IMG/VR virus record: IMGVR_UViG_3300020205_002120
Span: 1 to 39,858 of that record
Source: a virus
Length of the DNA: 39,858 nucleotides
Direction: 5' to 3' (one strand)
Of the stretch, positions 1-8,409 are shown piece by piece. A program made the position numbers and the translations under genes. The notes under the pieces were generated by a model. It was not told the DNA's origin and made no database searches. It saw only the letters and a program-made list of their open reading frames with translations. Positions within the stretch are counted from its first letter, which is position 1; every line of letters starts with the position of its first letter.

Positions 1-74
1 TCGTATGTAGTGGCATTACTCCACTGTCCAGCAAAGTGGAAGCGTAATTTTCCTAGATCAATTAGTTGACTCAT
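1..74 (-). CDS. partial tail fibre/adhesin gene, N-terminus only
   Basis: An open frame begins with ATG at 74 on the minus strand and runs off the left edge, so only about 24 codons are visible (starting MSQLIDLGKLRFHFAG, then QWSNATTY). The upstream gene stops at 76-78, so the two are tightly coupled. The W-x(4)-TY pattern resembles the start of small carbohydrate-binding-like repeats in phage tail fibres; that link is inference from few residues. Being the last visible member of the fibre block, it is probably another receptor-contacting virion protein. Confidence 0.6.
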   Translation of the reverse strand, partial: MSQLIDLGKLRFHFAGQWSNATTY

Positions 75-75
75 A

Positions 76-306
76 TTATATTAGCCTCATAAGTAAGTGT
101 CCTTTGTTACCCCACTCAAACTGAATAGTATCTTTTGACCAAACCCATTGTTTGTAATCATACTTATCAATCACACCTTCTTCAGGCATTGAGACTGGAG
201 TGTCCCCGTCTAAAACTTCTACATTCAAATTGCCTGTGTCAGGGTCTAGACGAAACCCGTAAAACACCTTGTCGGCTAAATCTGTGCCTTCATAAAAACC
301 TGCCAT
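76..306 (-). CDS. small hypothetical virion-associated protein (76 aa)
   Basis: A 76-residue acidic, aromatic-rich protein (MAGFYEGTDLADKVFYGFRL near the start, KQWVWSKDTIQFEW near the end). No signal peptide or membrane segment is visible. Its ATG shares one base with the stop of the gene upstream (TAATG at 304-308), implying translational coupling. Position inside the fibre block suggests a small structural or fibre-associated protein; similar small proteins often sit beside phage tail fibre genes, but I do not recognise a named family with certainty. Function is unknown. Confidence 0.7.
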   Translation of the reverse strand: MAGFYEGTDLADKVFYGFRLDPDTGNLNVEVLDGDTPVSMPEEGVIDKYDYKQWVWSKDTIQFEWGNKGHLLMRLI

Positions 307-626
307 TATGAGACTCCTTGTAATATAGAGAAGATAACATCAAGGCTACTATCTACTTTTGACGAAACAATTAGCTTGTCGCTAGTTGCAAGTACCAGTT
401 TGTTACCTTTCATTAATTCAAAAGGCTCACCACTCTCTATTCGTTTATCTTTGTGGATATAGGTATCTACTCCACCTCGTCGCATTTTAATTGTAATTGG
501 AACTGTTGTAGATAACAAATTAGTTATCGAACATCCAATTACAATCGATTTATCTACCGCACTAAAGGCCTCTACTTCAGTAGTACCTACAGCACGTGAT
601 ATTGTATTTACAAATGTTGTTGCCAT
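306..626 (-). CDS. small putative virion structural protein (106 aa)
   Basis: A 106-residue protein rich in beta-branched residues with alternating polar/hydrophobic strands (SIVIGCSITNLLSTTVPITIK, then KLVLATSDKLIVSS), suggesting a small beta-sandwich. No catalytic motif is visible. It starts three bases after the preceding gene's stop and its own stop overlaps the next start by one base, so it is part of one compact fibre operon. Proteins of this size and strand-rich texture are common next to phage tail fibres and are usually called virion structural proteins; this is context inference. Confidence 0.7.
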   Translation of the reverse strand: MATTFVNTISRAVGTTEVEAFSAVDKSIVIGCSITNLLSTTVPITIKMRRGGVDTYIHKDKRIESGEPFELMKGNKLVLATSDKLIVSSKVDSSLDVIFSILQGVS

Positions 627-629
627 AGA

Positions 630-1073
630 TTACCCCAGTGCAATTGCCATAATAATGGCTTTTTCTGTTGCTATTTGTTCAGTAAGAGCAGTACTTCCGC
701 CTCCGCCCCCACTTGATAGTGAAGAAATAGTACCTCCACTATTTTTATAGTAAATGATACCATCAGCAGTATTTAACGCTAACTCACCGTCTTCTAAATC
801 TGTTATAGTAGGAACTTTTCCTGCTATAGCACTTCTTCTAAGTTGTATTTTAGGCATTGCATTAATAGTGAGTACAATTCTAGTACCGCCACCTATAGTT
901 GTAATACCTGCTGCGTAGCTAGTACCTGGATTAGTTACTGTTATAACACTATTACTAATACTGATTCGGCCATCGCCATTTCCGCCATTTACAACTATAT
1001 TTGTTTGTCCATTATAAGCTACAAGAGAGTCGTATTGTACGGCTGAAGTAATAGTTCCAGTTACTGTTGTCAT
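630..1073 (-). CDS. tail fibre/receptor-binding module protein (147 aa)
   Basis: The N-terminal half is a strand-rich repeat region with GGNGDG and GTSYAAGITT turns. Around residues 77-115 it carries LRRSAIAGKVPTITDLEDGE followed by LALNTADGIIYYKN, a sequence type widespread at the head of phage fibre modules, where it forms a small attachment domain before a distal receptor-binding part. Here it is followed by a Gly-rich linker (SSGGGGGS) and a short helix, so the protein is short and may be an adaptor or capping subunit. It lies 12 bp after the large fibre gene. Fibre role is likely; the exact role is unknown. Confidence 0.7.
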   Translation of the reverse strand: MTTVTGTITSAVQYDSLVAYNGQTNIVVNGGNGDGRISISNSVITVTNPGTSYAAGITTIGGGTRIVLTINAMPKIQLRRSAIAGKVPTITDLEDGELALNTADGIIYYKNSGGTISSLSSGGGGGSTALTEQIATEKAIIMAIALG

Positions 1074-1085
1074 AATAGTTCCCTA

Positions 1086-2417
1086 TTAATATGTGCCAGC
1101 ATCAACAGTAGTTAAGAATACTGAACCACTAGTCACTGTAAATTGTGTACTATCAAAACTAGCTAAACCTTTTACGCTAGTACTAGCATAAGGAATTGCT
1201 GTTTGTGTTATTGCTGTAATTAAACCTTTTGCATTAACTGTAACAGTAGGAACTGTTACTGCATCACCAAAGTTACCTACGTTTGGATTAACTGTAGCCA
1301 ATGTAAGTGCTGCACTTACTGCTGCAGAACCATCTACACTTGTTAAGGTAGCAGTTGCATCGCCAGTTAAACTTAAATTACGTGCTGTTTTCCACTTTGT
1401 GGCAGTAGCAGCATTACCAACTAATTCGGCATAAACATTAGCAACATTTACATCTTTATTAAAATTCCAACGATCATCTGCGCTAGAATAAGTTAAGGTA
1501 GCTGCAACTACAGGGCCACGAATAGTTAAACCACCGCCATCAGCTTGAGAAGCATTTGTAGCATCTTTAGCTAATTCAATATTTTTATCACCAATTGACA
1601 CAGTAGTCGAATTGATAGTAGTAATTGTACCTAATACTTCTAAGTTACCTGTAACCGATGCATTACCAGCAATATTAATATTTGTTGCTGTAATATCATT
1701 TGAATTCAGTGTACCAGATACGGTTACATCATTGAAAGTAACGTTGCTAGTAGGGCCTAATGCCTGCGGTAAGTTAATAGTAACTGTGTTATCTGTGACA
1801 GCAGTAGTAACTCCTACTCCACCAGCAATTGTCAGTGTATCAGTAAGTAAACTAACTGTGTCTGTACCAGTGGTACCAGCAATAGATAAATTAGTAGCAA
1901 CACTTACTGTACCAGCAGCAGTTAGTCGACCTTTGCTATCAACTGTAAAAGTAGGAATACTTGTAGCACTACCATAGCTACCTGCAGTTACTGCAGTATT
2001 TGCTAATGTAATTGCTGTAGAAATATTTGCGGAACCATCTACATTAGCAAAAGTTGCTGTTGCATCTCCTGTTAATTGTAAATTACGTGCATTTAACCAT
2101 TTTGTTGTTGTATCTGCATTACCAATTAAATCTGCGGTAACCCGACGAGCTGTAAAATCTCCGTTTGAATCACGTTTAACTAAAGTACTAATAGTATTTA
2201 AATTAGTAGCTGCATCAACCATATCGGTATAGCGTTTACCACCAATAATAATGTGATTAACTGCATTTCCTGCAGTTTCCAAACCCATACCAATGTATAG
2301 TCTGTCACCACCATTACTTCCATTATCTGCTAAACCTGAGTAAGCTAGTTCGCCTGCACCTAATACGGCTGGGTTACCACTAGTATCACTACGTTTAATT
2401 TTTAAAAACGATGCCAT
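1086..2417 (-). CDS. tail fibre protein with duplicated beta-module (443 aa)
   Basis: A Thr/Ala/Val/Asn-rich protein of 443 residues typical of trimeric phage fibres. It starts with a head motif ([20 protein letters not shown], then LAYSG). Two copies of a roughly 70-residue module are visible: [18 protein letters not shown] near residue 107 and [18 protein letters not shown] near residue 343, each followed by a VDGSA..(S/A)TAITLA-type strand, then a V(D/N)(S/A)KG(R/L)(L/I)TA turn. Between them are hydrophobic repeats resembling intramolecular fibre stalks. It is preceded by AGGATAATAAT before the ATG. The module is common in T4-type and cyanophage-like fibres. Fibre identity is strong; receptor is unknown. 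Confidence 0.8.
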   Translation of the reverse strand: MASFLKIKRSDTSGNPAVLGAGELAYSGLADNGSNGGDRLYIGMGLETAGNAVNHIIIGGKRYTDMVDAATNLNTISTLVKRDSNGDFTARRVTADLIGNADTTTKWLNARNLQLTGDATATFANVDGSANISTAITLANTAVTAGSYGSATSIPTFTVDSKGRLTAAGTVSVATNLSIAGTTGTDTVSLLTDTLTIAGGVGVTTAVTDNTVTINLPQALGPTSNVTFNDVTVSGTLNSNDITATNINIAGNASVTGNLEVLGTITTINSTTVSIGDKNIELAKDATNASQADGGGLTIRGPVVAATLTYSSADDRWNFNKDVNVANVYAELVGNAATATKWKTARNLSLTGDATATLTSVDGSAAVSAALTLATVNPNVGNFGDAVTVPTVTVNAKGLITAITQTAIPYASTSVKGLASFDSTQFTVTSGSVFLTTVDAGTY

Positions 2418-2428
2418 ATTATTATCCT

Positions 2429-2695
2429 TTAAAATTGACCAGCTTCAATAGTCTGCTGATCTAAGAGTCTGGTAGCAATCCATTTATTTGTGATAGTATT
2501 ATATACAAGTACACTTCCTGCTTGTAAATTAGTCACATCAACGTCTCCACTATTGCTTATAGCCATTACAGTTGGAGGGCCCATCATGCCAGTAACAATT
2601 AATGTTGTACCTTTTTCTTCTGTAACAACTTGATTTACTGTTTGTGCCTGTATAACTGCTGTATCATTAGATTGAACTACTACAGTATCTGTCAT
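2429..2695 (-). CDS. small virion structural protein (88 aa)
   Basis: An 88-residue protein with a Val/Thr-rich N-terminus ([18 protein letters not shown]) and a C-terminal [20 protein letters not shown] motif. That second motif (L..GSVL.Y....NKW..T..L) is a recurrent sequence in phage fibre and neck-whisker-like proteins and usually marks a short beta-domain. The start codon overlaps the end of the upstream gene by 4 bp (ATGA), implying coupled translation. Likely a fibre adaptor; exact role unknown. Confidence 0.7.
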   Translation of the reverse strand: MTDTVVVQSNDTAVIQAQTVNQVVTEEKGTTLIVTGMMGPPTVMAISNSGDVDVTNLQAGSVLVYNTITNKWIATRLLDQQTIEAGQF

Positions 2696-3282
2696 CTTGT
2701 TACCTCAGGCACTAAGGTTAAATTACCTACCAAGAAGCTCAATATATTATTAGCACTATCAAATAATTCAACTGAATATACAGCAGTACTAAAAGTAAAG
2801 TTTTGTGTTTGATTGCCCAGTATAGTAATTGTAATGGTTTTAGACACGTTATTTAACGTAATCTGTGCATTAGCAGTACTGGCTTCGTAAATTACGGTAG
2901 GACTATCAACTGTTTCGCGGATTTGCATTCTAGCACTATAATTTGCTAAATCAACAGGTTGATTATATTCAATAACTCCACCACTAGTATAAGCTGTGTA
3001 TGCCAAACTATTAATCTGATTTACTGTTACACTGGTTGAAGTAGTGCCTGTAGCTATATGGTAAGTATCCGAAGTTGGATATAATTCTTTCATACCACCA
3101 CCAGCTACCTTAAATCTCCATCCTACAGGCAAGGTATGGGCTGAAGTAGTGGTAATCACACAAGGAGCACTTTTAGCAATTGCTGAAATAGGAACATATA
3201 CTTTGGTCTCTGATTCCCAACGATATGTCTCTTGAAAGGTGCTGCCTTGATAAATTTTATAATTAAGTTTTGCTGGTTGCAT
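2692..3282 (-). CDS. putative BppU-like/fibre adaptor structural protein (196 aa)
   Basis: A 196-residue beta-rich protein beginning MQPAKLNYKIYQGSTFQETY. The N-terminal Y-x-G-(S/T)-T-F strand, then a central insertion and a SARMQIRETVDSPTVIYE segment, resemble the upstream baseplate/tail-fibre protein domain (BppU_N-like) that pairs short beta-strands with an R-x-Q-(I/V)-R motif. It is the first gene of the fibre block, placed about 120 bp downstream of a perfect sigma70 promoter (3405-3433) and after a terminator, so it opens its own transcription unit. The leader contains a 21-bp palindrome at 3299-3319 just before the AAGGCGG ribosome-binding site. Identification is by pattern; moderate confidence. 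Confidence 0.65.
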   Translation of the reverse strand: MQPAKLNYKIYQGSTFQETYRWESETKVYVPISAIAKSAPCVITTTSAHTLPVGWRFKVAGGGMKELYPTSDTYHIATGTTSTSVTVNQINSLAYTAYTSGGVIEYNQPVDLANYSARMQIRETVDSPTVIYEASTANAQITLNNVSKTITITILGNQTQNFTFSTAVYSVELFDSANNILSFLVGNLTLVPEVTR

Positions 3283-3298
3283 TATATGATACCGCCTT

Positions 3299-3319
3299 TT
3301 ATTATAACTGTTATAATAA
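3299..3319. repeat. perfect palindrome in the leader of the fibre operon
   Basis: Arms TTATTATAAC and GTTATAATAA surround one central base, giving a 10-bp perfect dyad about 17 bp before the start codon at 3282. In RNA it would form an AU-only hairpin upstream of the ribosome-binding site. It could also be an operator, and it contains TATAAT on one strand without a well-spaced -35. Confidence 0.5.
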
Positions 3320-3404
3320 CTTATTCTAAATAGGCAAAATCCTTTTAGAGCATAGTCAATTCCTTAAACGAAAAAATTCTGAACTTTTTCTCACATTTTG
3401 ATAT

Positions 3405-3433
3405 ATTATACCATAAGGGCTGCTACTTGTCAA
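3405..3433 (-). promoter_or_regulatory. consensus sigma70 promoter for the fibre block
   Basis: On the minus strand TTGACA (3433-3428) and TATAAT (3410-3405) are separated by exactly 17 bp, a perfect match to the sigma70 consensus. It lies between the terminator of the 1521-aa adhesin gene and the fibre block beginning at 3282, leaving a leader of roughly 115 nt. Confidence 0.9.
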
Positions 3434-3444
3434 TGCAAAAAAAT

Positions 3445-3477
3445 ACCCTGCCCAATAGTTTGGGCAGGGTATTAATT
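3445..3477 (-). terminator. Rho-independent terminator after the Calx-beta adhesin
   Basis: A perfect 14-bp stem (AATACCCTGCCCAA with TTGGGCAGGGTATT on the minus strand) with a 4-nt loop is followed on the minus strand by a run of seven T. It sits directly downstream of the 1521-aa gene's stop and upstream of the promoter at 3405-3433. The mirror-side A-run makes it potentially bidirectional. Confidence 0.9.
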
Positions 3478-3503
3478 TTTAGGATTATGTAGTATTTATT
3501 TGA

Positions 3504-6500
3504 TTAAGCTATACTCCACTCTATAAATGCAGCATCTGTACCACCAGATACACTACTGTCTTTTGTATATCTTACTTTAACAGTATGGGTTCCTGCTGAA
3601 ATTGGGCCACTTAAAGCCCCACTTTCATACTCACCGCTTCCACGTGCAAATAGTACGCCGTCATAATATATTTCACCAAAATCATATCCAGCTTCACTAC
3701 TTACATGAAGGTATGCAGTAATTGTAGCCGCTTGATTTAAAGTAAAAGTTCTAGATACATACATATCTATATTATTTCTACCAGCTCCTTTACAGCGTAA
3801 TCCGTCGTAAGTTGCACTTGGTGAGCCCCAAGTATCAATGTTACCTGAGTCATTAGTATCAAGAATAAAGTTACTAAGTACTGGTCCACTAGGAGCTACA
3901 TATCCGCAGTATGCGGCATTATATTCAATAACTGCATTATAAGTACCACCACTACCGTCTGCATAAGTACCGTACCTAGTGAATCCAGTACAGCCTTGAC
4001 TTAATAATGTACCTGCAACAGGATTTGCTGCTGTAATAGTAAAAGCTCCTGTTTGACGAGTATGACCAGTATCTACAAAATATACATAAATTGTATAAGT
4101 ACCAGGATTAAGACCTGCTCCTGCTCCTCCACTAGGTCCTGTTACATTTCCACTCGCATCTAAGTAGTACGTTGGGCTATCATAGTTAGTACTATTAACA
4201 CTAAACCTATAACTTCCACTTGGTGTAGCACCAGTAATATAAAAAGTGACACCGTTTGGATATACTGCAGTGCTTGGGCTAACAGATACTACTTCATTAT
4301 ATACTGGTGCAGTACTTGTATCAGTTACAGTTGTTGAGCCTGCATAACCTATAAGATTAGCATAACCAGGATCTGAGAAAAAGAATATAAATACTGTTTC
4401 ATCTCCTTCCGTAGTTCCGTCCATTCTCATATTTCTATTAAAAGTAGCAGTATTATTATAGACAGTAACAAAGCCTTCGTTTGTAAATGCAGTAAAATCG
4501 TTAAGGTCTGTACTACCGTAATTAATCCAGTAGATCCGAGTACCGTCTGCAACGTTAGTAGTTGTAATTGTAAAAGTAATTAATCTATTTGTAGTTTCGT
4601 TAACTATGCTTTGATCGCGTGCGTATGAATAAGTTGGTGGAGGCGCTGTCACTGTCCAACTTGCTTGTCGATAATTTCCAGTATCTGGAAAATATACATA
4701 AACTGTATAACTACCAGGATTGAAATTAACTGCAGCTGCACCAGCACCGCTATCGGCCTCGCCAAGTGTATTTAAAGGTAAAGAAGTATCATAGTCTTGA
4801 GTATTTACACTATAAAGATAAGTACCATTTGGCGTACCTCCTGTAATCTGAAATCTTATACCACTTGGATACACAACAGAGCTAGGAGATATAGATACTA
4901 CTTCATTTCTAGGAGTTTTACTAGTATCATTAATTGTTACCGCAGTCGAAGTAGCTAATATATTAGTTCTAGCTGCGTCAAGATATATTCGTATTTGGAC
5001 GGTTTGTGCACCTTCTGTGCTACTGTCGGCAACAGTAGTTCTGCCAAACATTACAGTACCTTCACTTAAAGATACGCTACCTTGATTAGTATTGTCATTA
5101 AAATCAGCGGCTTCAGCACTGCCTATGTTAGACCAATAAATTGGTTGGCCATCTGGAATATTTGGAGAGTCTACAATAAAGAAAACTGTTCCTCCTTCAT
5201 TCACAGCACTAACATTAGGATATATGGTCGCACTTGGAGCTAAACTAGTATCTGCTACTGTAATGGTACTATCTGTAACTCTTAATATTCCATCATTACC
5301 ATTACCACCAGTTCGTAACTGCATAATAATATTTTGAGTACCTTCAGTAGTTAAATCATTTTTAAGTGTTCTTTCAAACCATCCACTATTATTAACTATT
5401 AATACACTACCATAATTTATATTACCATATGCATCATTAAAATCAGCACCGTCTGTAGTACCTATATTAGTCCAATATAAGTAACTATAACTTGGCACAC
5501 CTGTAGTAGCTATATTCCATCGTATTGTTGCACCTTCAGTTACATAATTAGGACTCTCAGTATTAAGAGTATCATTAGACATTGAATATGTAGGATAACT
5601 AGTATCATTAATAGTAACACTTTTACTTGCTACTGTAGCACCATCTATGCTATCTCTTCTAAGTGTAAAACCTAGTGTTTCTGTACCTTCTAATGCAACG
5701 TCGTTTCGGATACCGATAGTCATAGTTTTAGCCAATGTTTGGTCAAATATAAAACTACCAGTTAATCCAGTACCTTGAGCAACTGGGTAACTACCACCAT
5801 CACCATCAGGTTCGTATAAATATATTTGATCTAAATCACTGCTGTCTATGCCAGTAATTCTCCAAAATATATTTGTACCCGTATACTCCGCAACATTCAT
5901 GTCAAATTGAATATATTGTCCTTCATTTGCTGCAGTAACGTATGCTGTAATTGTATGTGCTATATCTAAAGAAGTATCCGTAATATAAAATAATGCCGGC
6001 CATTCAGTTAGTATGTTATCAGTTCTAGTGTTATCTGGAGTACTAAATACTTTTATGTTGCCATACTCGAAACCTTCAGTCTTTTTATCATTTTTAACAG
6101 TAAAACTGAATGTAGCTAAGTTATTGTTCATAACAACACCTGTAAGACCCAGTACTGGATCATACCAATTAGTAGGTACAATAAAATCAGCTACTTCAAA
6201 AGTACTGTTACTAAAAGCTGGATATACTCTAGTCTGATTAGGAACGTATTGCCCTACAATAGTAAATGTAAAGCTGTCACCTTCATTTGCAAATATAGCT
6301 CCACCAGTTTGTGTTCCGTTTCTGAGACTATAACTAATAGGAGCCGATGTATCATTAATTTCTGCTGCTACATATGCTAATACTGTAGTGCCTTCAAATG
6401 CACCTATAGTAAAAGTTTCGGGTCCTTCGCCTACATTATCATTTCTAAGTGTTAATGTACCTGTAGCAGTACCAGTAGTTCCAACTGTAGATATTGTAAA

Positions 6501-8069
6501 ATTACCTGTTAAAGTTGAATTAGTTACGTCATTTATATCAAAAGCCTGATTATCATTTAAACGTTGTGCAGACCAAGGAATAACTGTTCCATTTGCTACA
6601 TTTTTAGTAGTTAATCTAAATGTAATGGTGGAACCTTCATTAACACTTCCATTAGATAATGTTCCAGATATAATTTCTAAACTATATGATTTTCGTTCTT
6701 TGATGGTAACACTAATACTAGCTTTACCATTGTTAAGTGCTAGTGTAAAAGTTTCATTACCTTCAACAACGGCATCATCTTTTAAGTTAATACTTAATTT
6801 TCCGCTATTAGCGTTTATAGTAATATAGCTACTTAAAGGAGTGCTAACTGTTTGATTAGGTCTATATTGATCAAAAAAGAATGCAAAATCATCCGCAGTT
6901 ATATTAGTACCCGTAATAGTATAAGGAACCTGAGTACCATTAGGAACATTAAATGTAGTAAGTGTAATTTCTGTATAAAATTTATCTATTAAATTTTGGT
7001 ATTCATAGTTATCGCCGTTTGGTTCCGCGGGCCAGTTCCCTGTTAGTACATACCCTGCTGGGAACTCTGTAGGAGTGTAAGGTACGTCAAATCCTGTTAC
7101 ATCTAAAATTAGGACACGTTGAAATAACTGATTAACAAATACATTATTATTGGATTGACCCTCATAAGTAAAAAAGTTACTACCTGATGTAGTTTCAGTA
7201 CCTACATTATAGAAAGTTCCTGGAATTAAATTAACATATCCTGCAGCAAGATTGCTAACTGAAAATGATTCGGCTTTTTGATTTATATTTTTTAATATAT
7301 TGCCATTCTTTTGATACCAAATTCTAGTTTCAGTCATAGTACCTTGACTGTTATAATATTTACTAATTCCTTCTGACAGTACAAAAGCTAAATTACTACC
7401 AGTGCTGCCAGTTATGGTGTATGGTAAACTGTCCACAGTTCCTGGAAGAGTTGGTCCTACAAAATTTATCAAATCTCGTACTTGTAGATAACCATAAGAA
7501 TAATTATCTAATTTAATATGTTTTTTATTACTATCAAATACGCACTGACTATTAGCTTTAAATACTTGTACTCCATATCCAGTACCTAGTGAAGATATAG
7601 TATCTGCTGCAAAAAAGTAAGGTATAGGTAATAAAGAAATTACTTGTGCTTCACTCATAGTTTGTAGTCTATCTACTGCTATAAGTATATAGATTGAAAC
7701 TATAGGATAAGCATTACCCAAGCCTGGAATATCTCTTAGTGCATTACTAGCAGTATTAACCTTAGGGCCGCCTTTTTGTGGAGAATACCAAACGTCTTGA
7801 CTCTGTGTATCGGGTAGTTTAAAAGCTACAAAACAATTAGCATTATTGGGTGCAACATATTTAGCTTCATATACTCTCCAAGCAGTATTCACTCTATCAT
7901 CATAACTATGAAAAAATTGTTGTGCTGTTATTTGATTAAATTCAGCACTTACATCTGTTGTTTCATAATTGTAACCTACATAAGAACCACTAAAAATCCA
8001 AGGCTTTACATTGGTATCGTCAATAATGACTTGATTATTATTATTTGTAAATTTAAATCCATAGCTCAT
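3504..8069 (-). CDS. giant Calx-beta-repeat tail adhesin (1521 aa)
   Basis: A 1521-residue protein. Residues ~1-390 form a unique N-terminal part whose start (MSYGFKFTNNNNQVIIDDTN) resembles the next gene upstream (8066-8401), suggesting a shared virion-anchoring domain. About seven Calx-beta-like repeats follow, each marked by an NEG(S/D/G) strand start and an acidic EG(N/T/D)ET turn, for example VVEGNETFTLAL, ALEGTETLGFTL, TTEGDETVFIFF. Two further homologous modules begin EVVS(I/V)SPS. The C-terminus has a TYADGSGGTYNAVIEYNA motif and a beta-sandwich that could be PA14/carbohydrate-binding-like (inference). Calx-beta folds bind calcium and occur in bacterial and phage adhesins. Its 4-bp overlap with 8066-8401 places it in the central-fibre operon; a terminator follows. 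Confidence 0.8.
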   Translation of the reverse strand: MSYGFKFTNNNNQVIIDDTNVKPWIFSGSYVGYNYETTDVSAEFNQITAQQFFHSYDDRVNTAWRVYEAKYVAPNNANCFVAFKLPDTQSQDVWYSPQKGGPKVNTASNALRDIPGLGNAYPIVSIYILIAVDRLQTMSEAQVISLLPIPYFFAADTISSLGTGYGVQVFKANSQCVFDSNKKHIKLDNYSYGYLQVRDLINFVGPTLPGTVDSLPYTITGSTGSNLAFVLSEGISKYYNSQGTMTETRIWYQKNGNILKNINQKAESFSVSNLAAGYVNLIPGTFYNVGTETTSGSNFFTYEGQSNNNVFVNQLFQRVLILDVTGFDVPYTPTEFPAGYVLTGNWPAEPNGDNYEYQNLIDKFYTEITLTTFNVPNGTQVPYTITGTNITADDFAFFFDQYRPNQTVSTPLSSYITINANSGKLSINLKDDAVVEGNETFTLALNNGKASISVTIKERKSYSLEIISGTLSNGSVNEGSTITFRLTTKNVANGTVIPWSAQRLNDNQAFDINDVTNSTLTGNFTISTVGTTGTATGTLTLRNDNVGEGPETFTIGAFEGTTVLAYVAAEINDTSAPISYSLRNGTQTGGAIFANEGDSFTFTIVGQYVPNQTRVYPAFSNSTFEVADFIVPTNWYDPVLGLTGVVMNNNLATFSFTVKNDKKTEGFEYGNIKVFSTPDNTRTDNILTEWPALFYITDTSLDIAHTITAYVTAANEGQYIQFDMNVAEYTGTNIFWRITGIDSSDLDQIYLYEPDGDGGSYPVAQGTGLTGSFIFDQTLAKTMTIGIRNDVALEGTETLGFTLRRDSIDGATVASKSVTINDTSYPTYSMSNDTLNTESPNYVTEGATIRWNIATTGVPSYSYLYWTNIGTTDGADFNDAYGNINYGSVLIVNNSGWFERTLKNDLTTEGTQNIIMQLRTGGNGNDGILRVTDSTITVADTSLAPSATIYPNVSAVNEGGTVFFIVDSPNIPDGQPIYWSNIGSAEAADFNDNTNQGSVSLSEGTVMFGRTTVADSSTEGAQTVQIRIYLDAARTNILATSTAVTINDTSKTPRNEVVSISPSSVVYPSGIRFQITGGTPNGTYLYSVNTQDYDTSLPLNTLGEADSGAGAAAVNFNPGSYTVYVYFPDTGNYRQASWTVTAPPPTYSYARDQSIVNETTNRLITFTITTTNVADGTRIYWINYGSTDLNDFTAFTNEGFVTVYNNTATFNRNMRMDGTTEGDETVFIFFFSDPGYANLIGYAGSTTVTDTSTAPVYNEVVSVSPSTAVYPNGVTFYITGATPSGSYRFSVNSTNYDSPTYYLDASGNVTGPSGGAGAGLNPGTYTIYVYFVDTGHTRQTGAFTITAANPVAGTLLSQGCTGFTRYGTYADGSGGTYNAVIEYNAAYCGYVAPSGPVLSNFILDTNDSGNIDTWGSPSATYDGLRCKGAGRNNIDMYVSRTFTLNQAATITAYLHVSSEAGYDFGEIYYDGVLFARGSGEYESGALSGPISAGTHTVKVRYTKDSSVSGGTDAAFIEWSIA

Positions 8070-8401
8070 AGTGCAAATACCATTAAAATTGTTGGTTTTA
8101 CCCAGAAAAAGCCTGCTATTCCTGTAGTATCATTTTGTTTATATCTTATTATAGGGTATCCTACTGGAGAAATATATGGGGGCGTTACATCAGTTGGACC
8201 AAATAGTTTGTATTGATGATCTCCTGTTTGTATAGGTATAACATATATATTACGACCAATTAAGTCTGTGTAAGGTACGTTACGAATTATAGTATCTCCC
8301 AAAACAGGGAGAGTCAAGTATTCAACAAAGACTCCTCCTTGACTACTAGTATCATAGGTTATACTCCCCGCACTATCTTTTAATTGCATTCCGTATGCCA
8401 T
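8066..8401 (-). CDS. small tail protein, paralogue of the adhesin N-terminus (111 aa)
   Basis: A 111-residue protein starting MAYGMQLKDSAGSITYDTSS. This matches in pattern the start of the downstream giant adhesin (M(A/S)YG(M/F)(Q/K)(L/F) followed by D(S/N)..I..D), so the two probably share an anchoring fold. The C-terminus is hydrophobic (FFWVKPTILMVFAL). It sits 8 bp downstream of the central fibre gene and overlaps the adhesin start by 4 bp (ATGA), so translation is coupled. Proteins of this type often follow the tail-tip gene in siphophages, but no biochemical role is assigned. Probably a tail-tip or fibre accessory subunit. Confidence 0.65.
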   Translation of the reverse strand: MAYGMQLKDSAGSITYDTSSQGGVFVEYLTLPVLGDTIIRNVPYTDLIGRNIYVIPIQTGDHQYKLFGPTDVTPPYISPVGYPIIRYKQNDTTGIAGFFWVKPTILMVFAL

Positions 8402-8409
8402 ATGTATCC

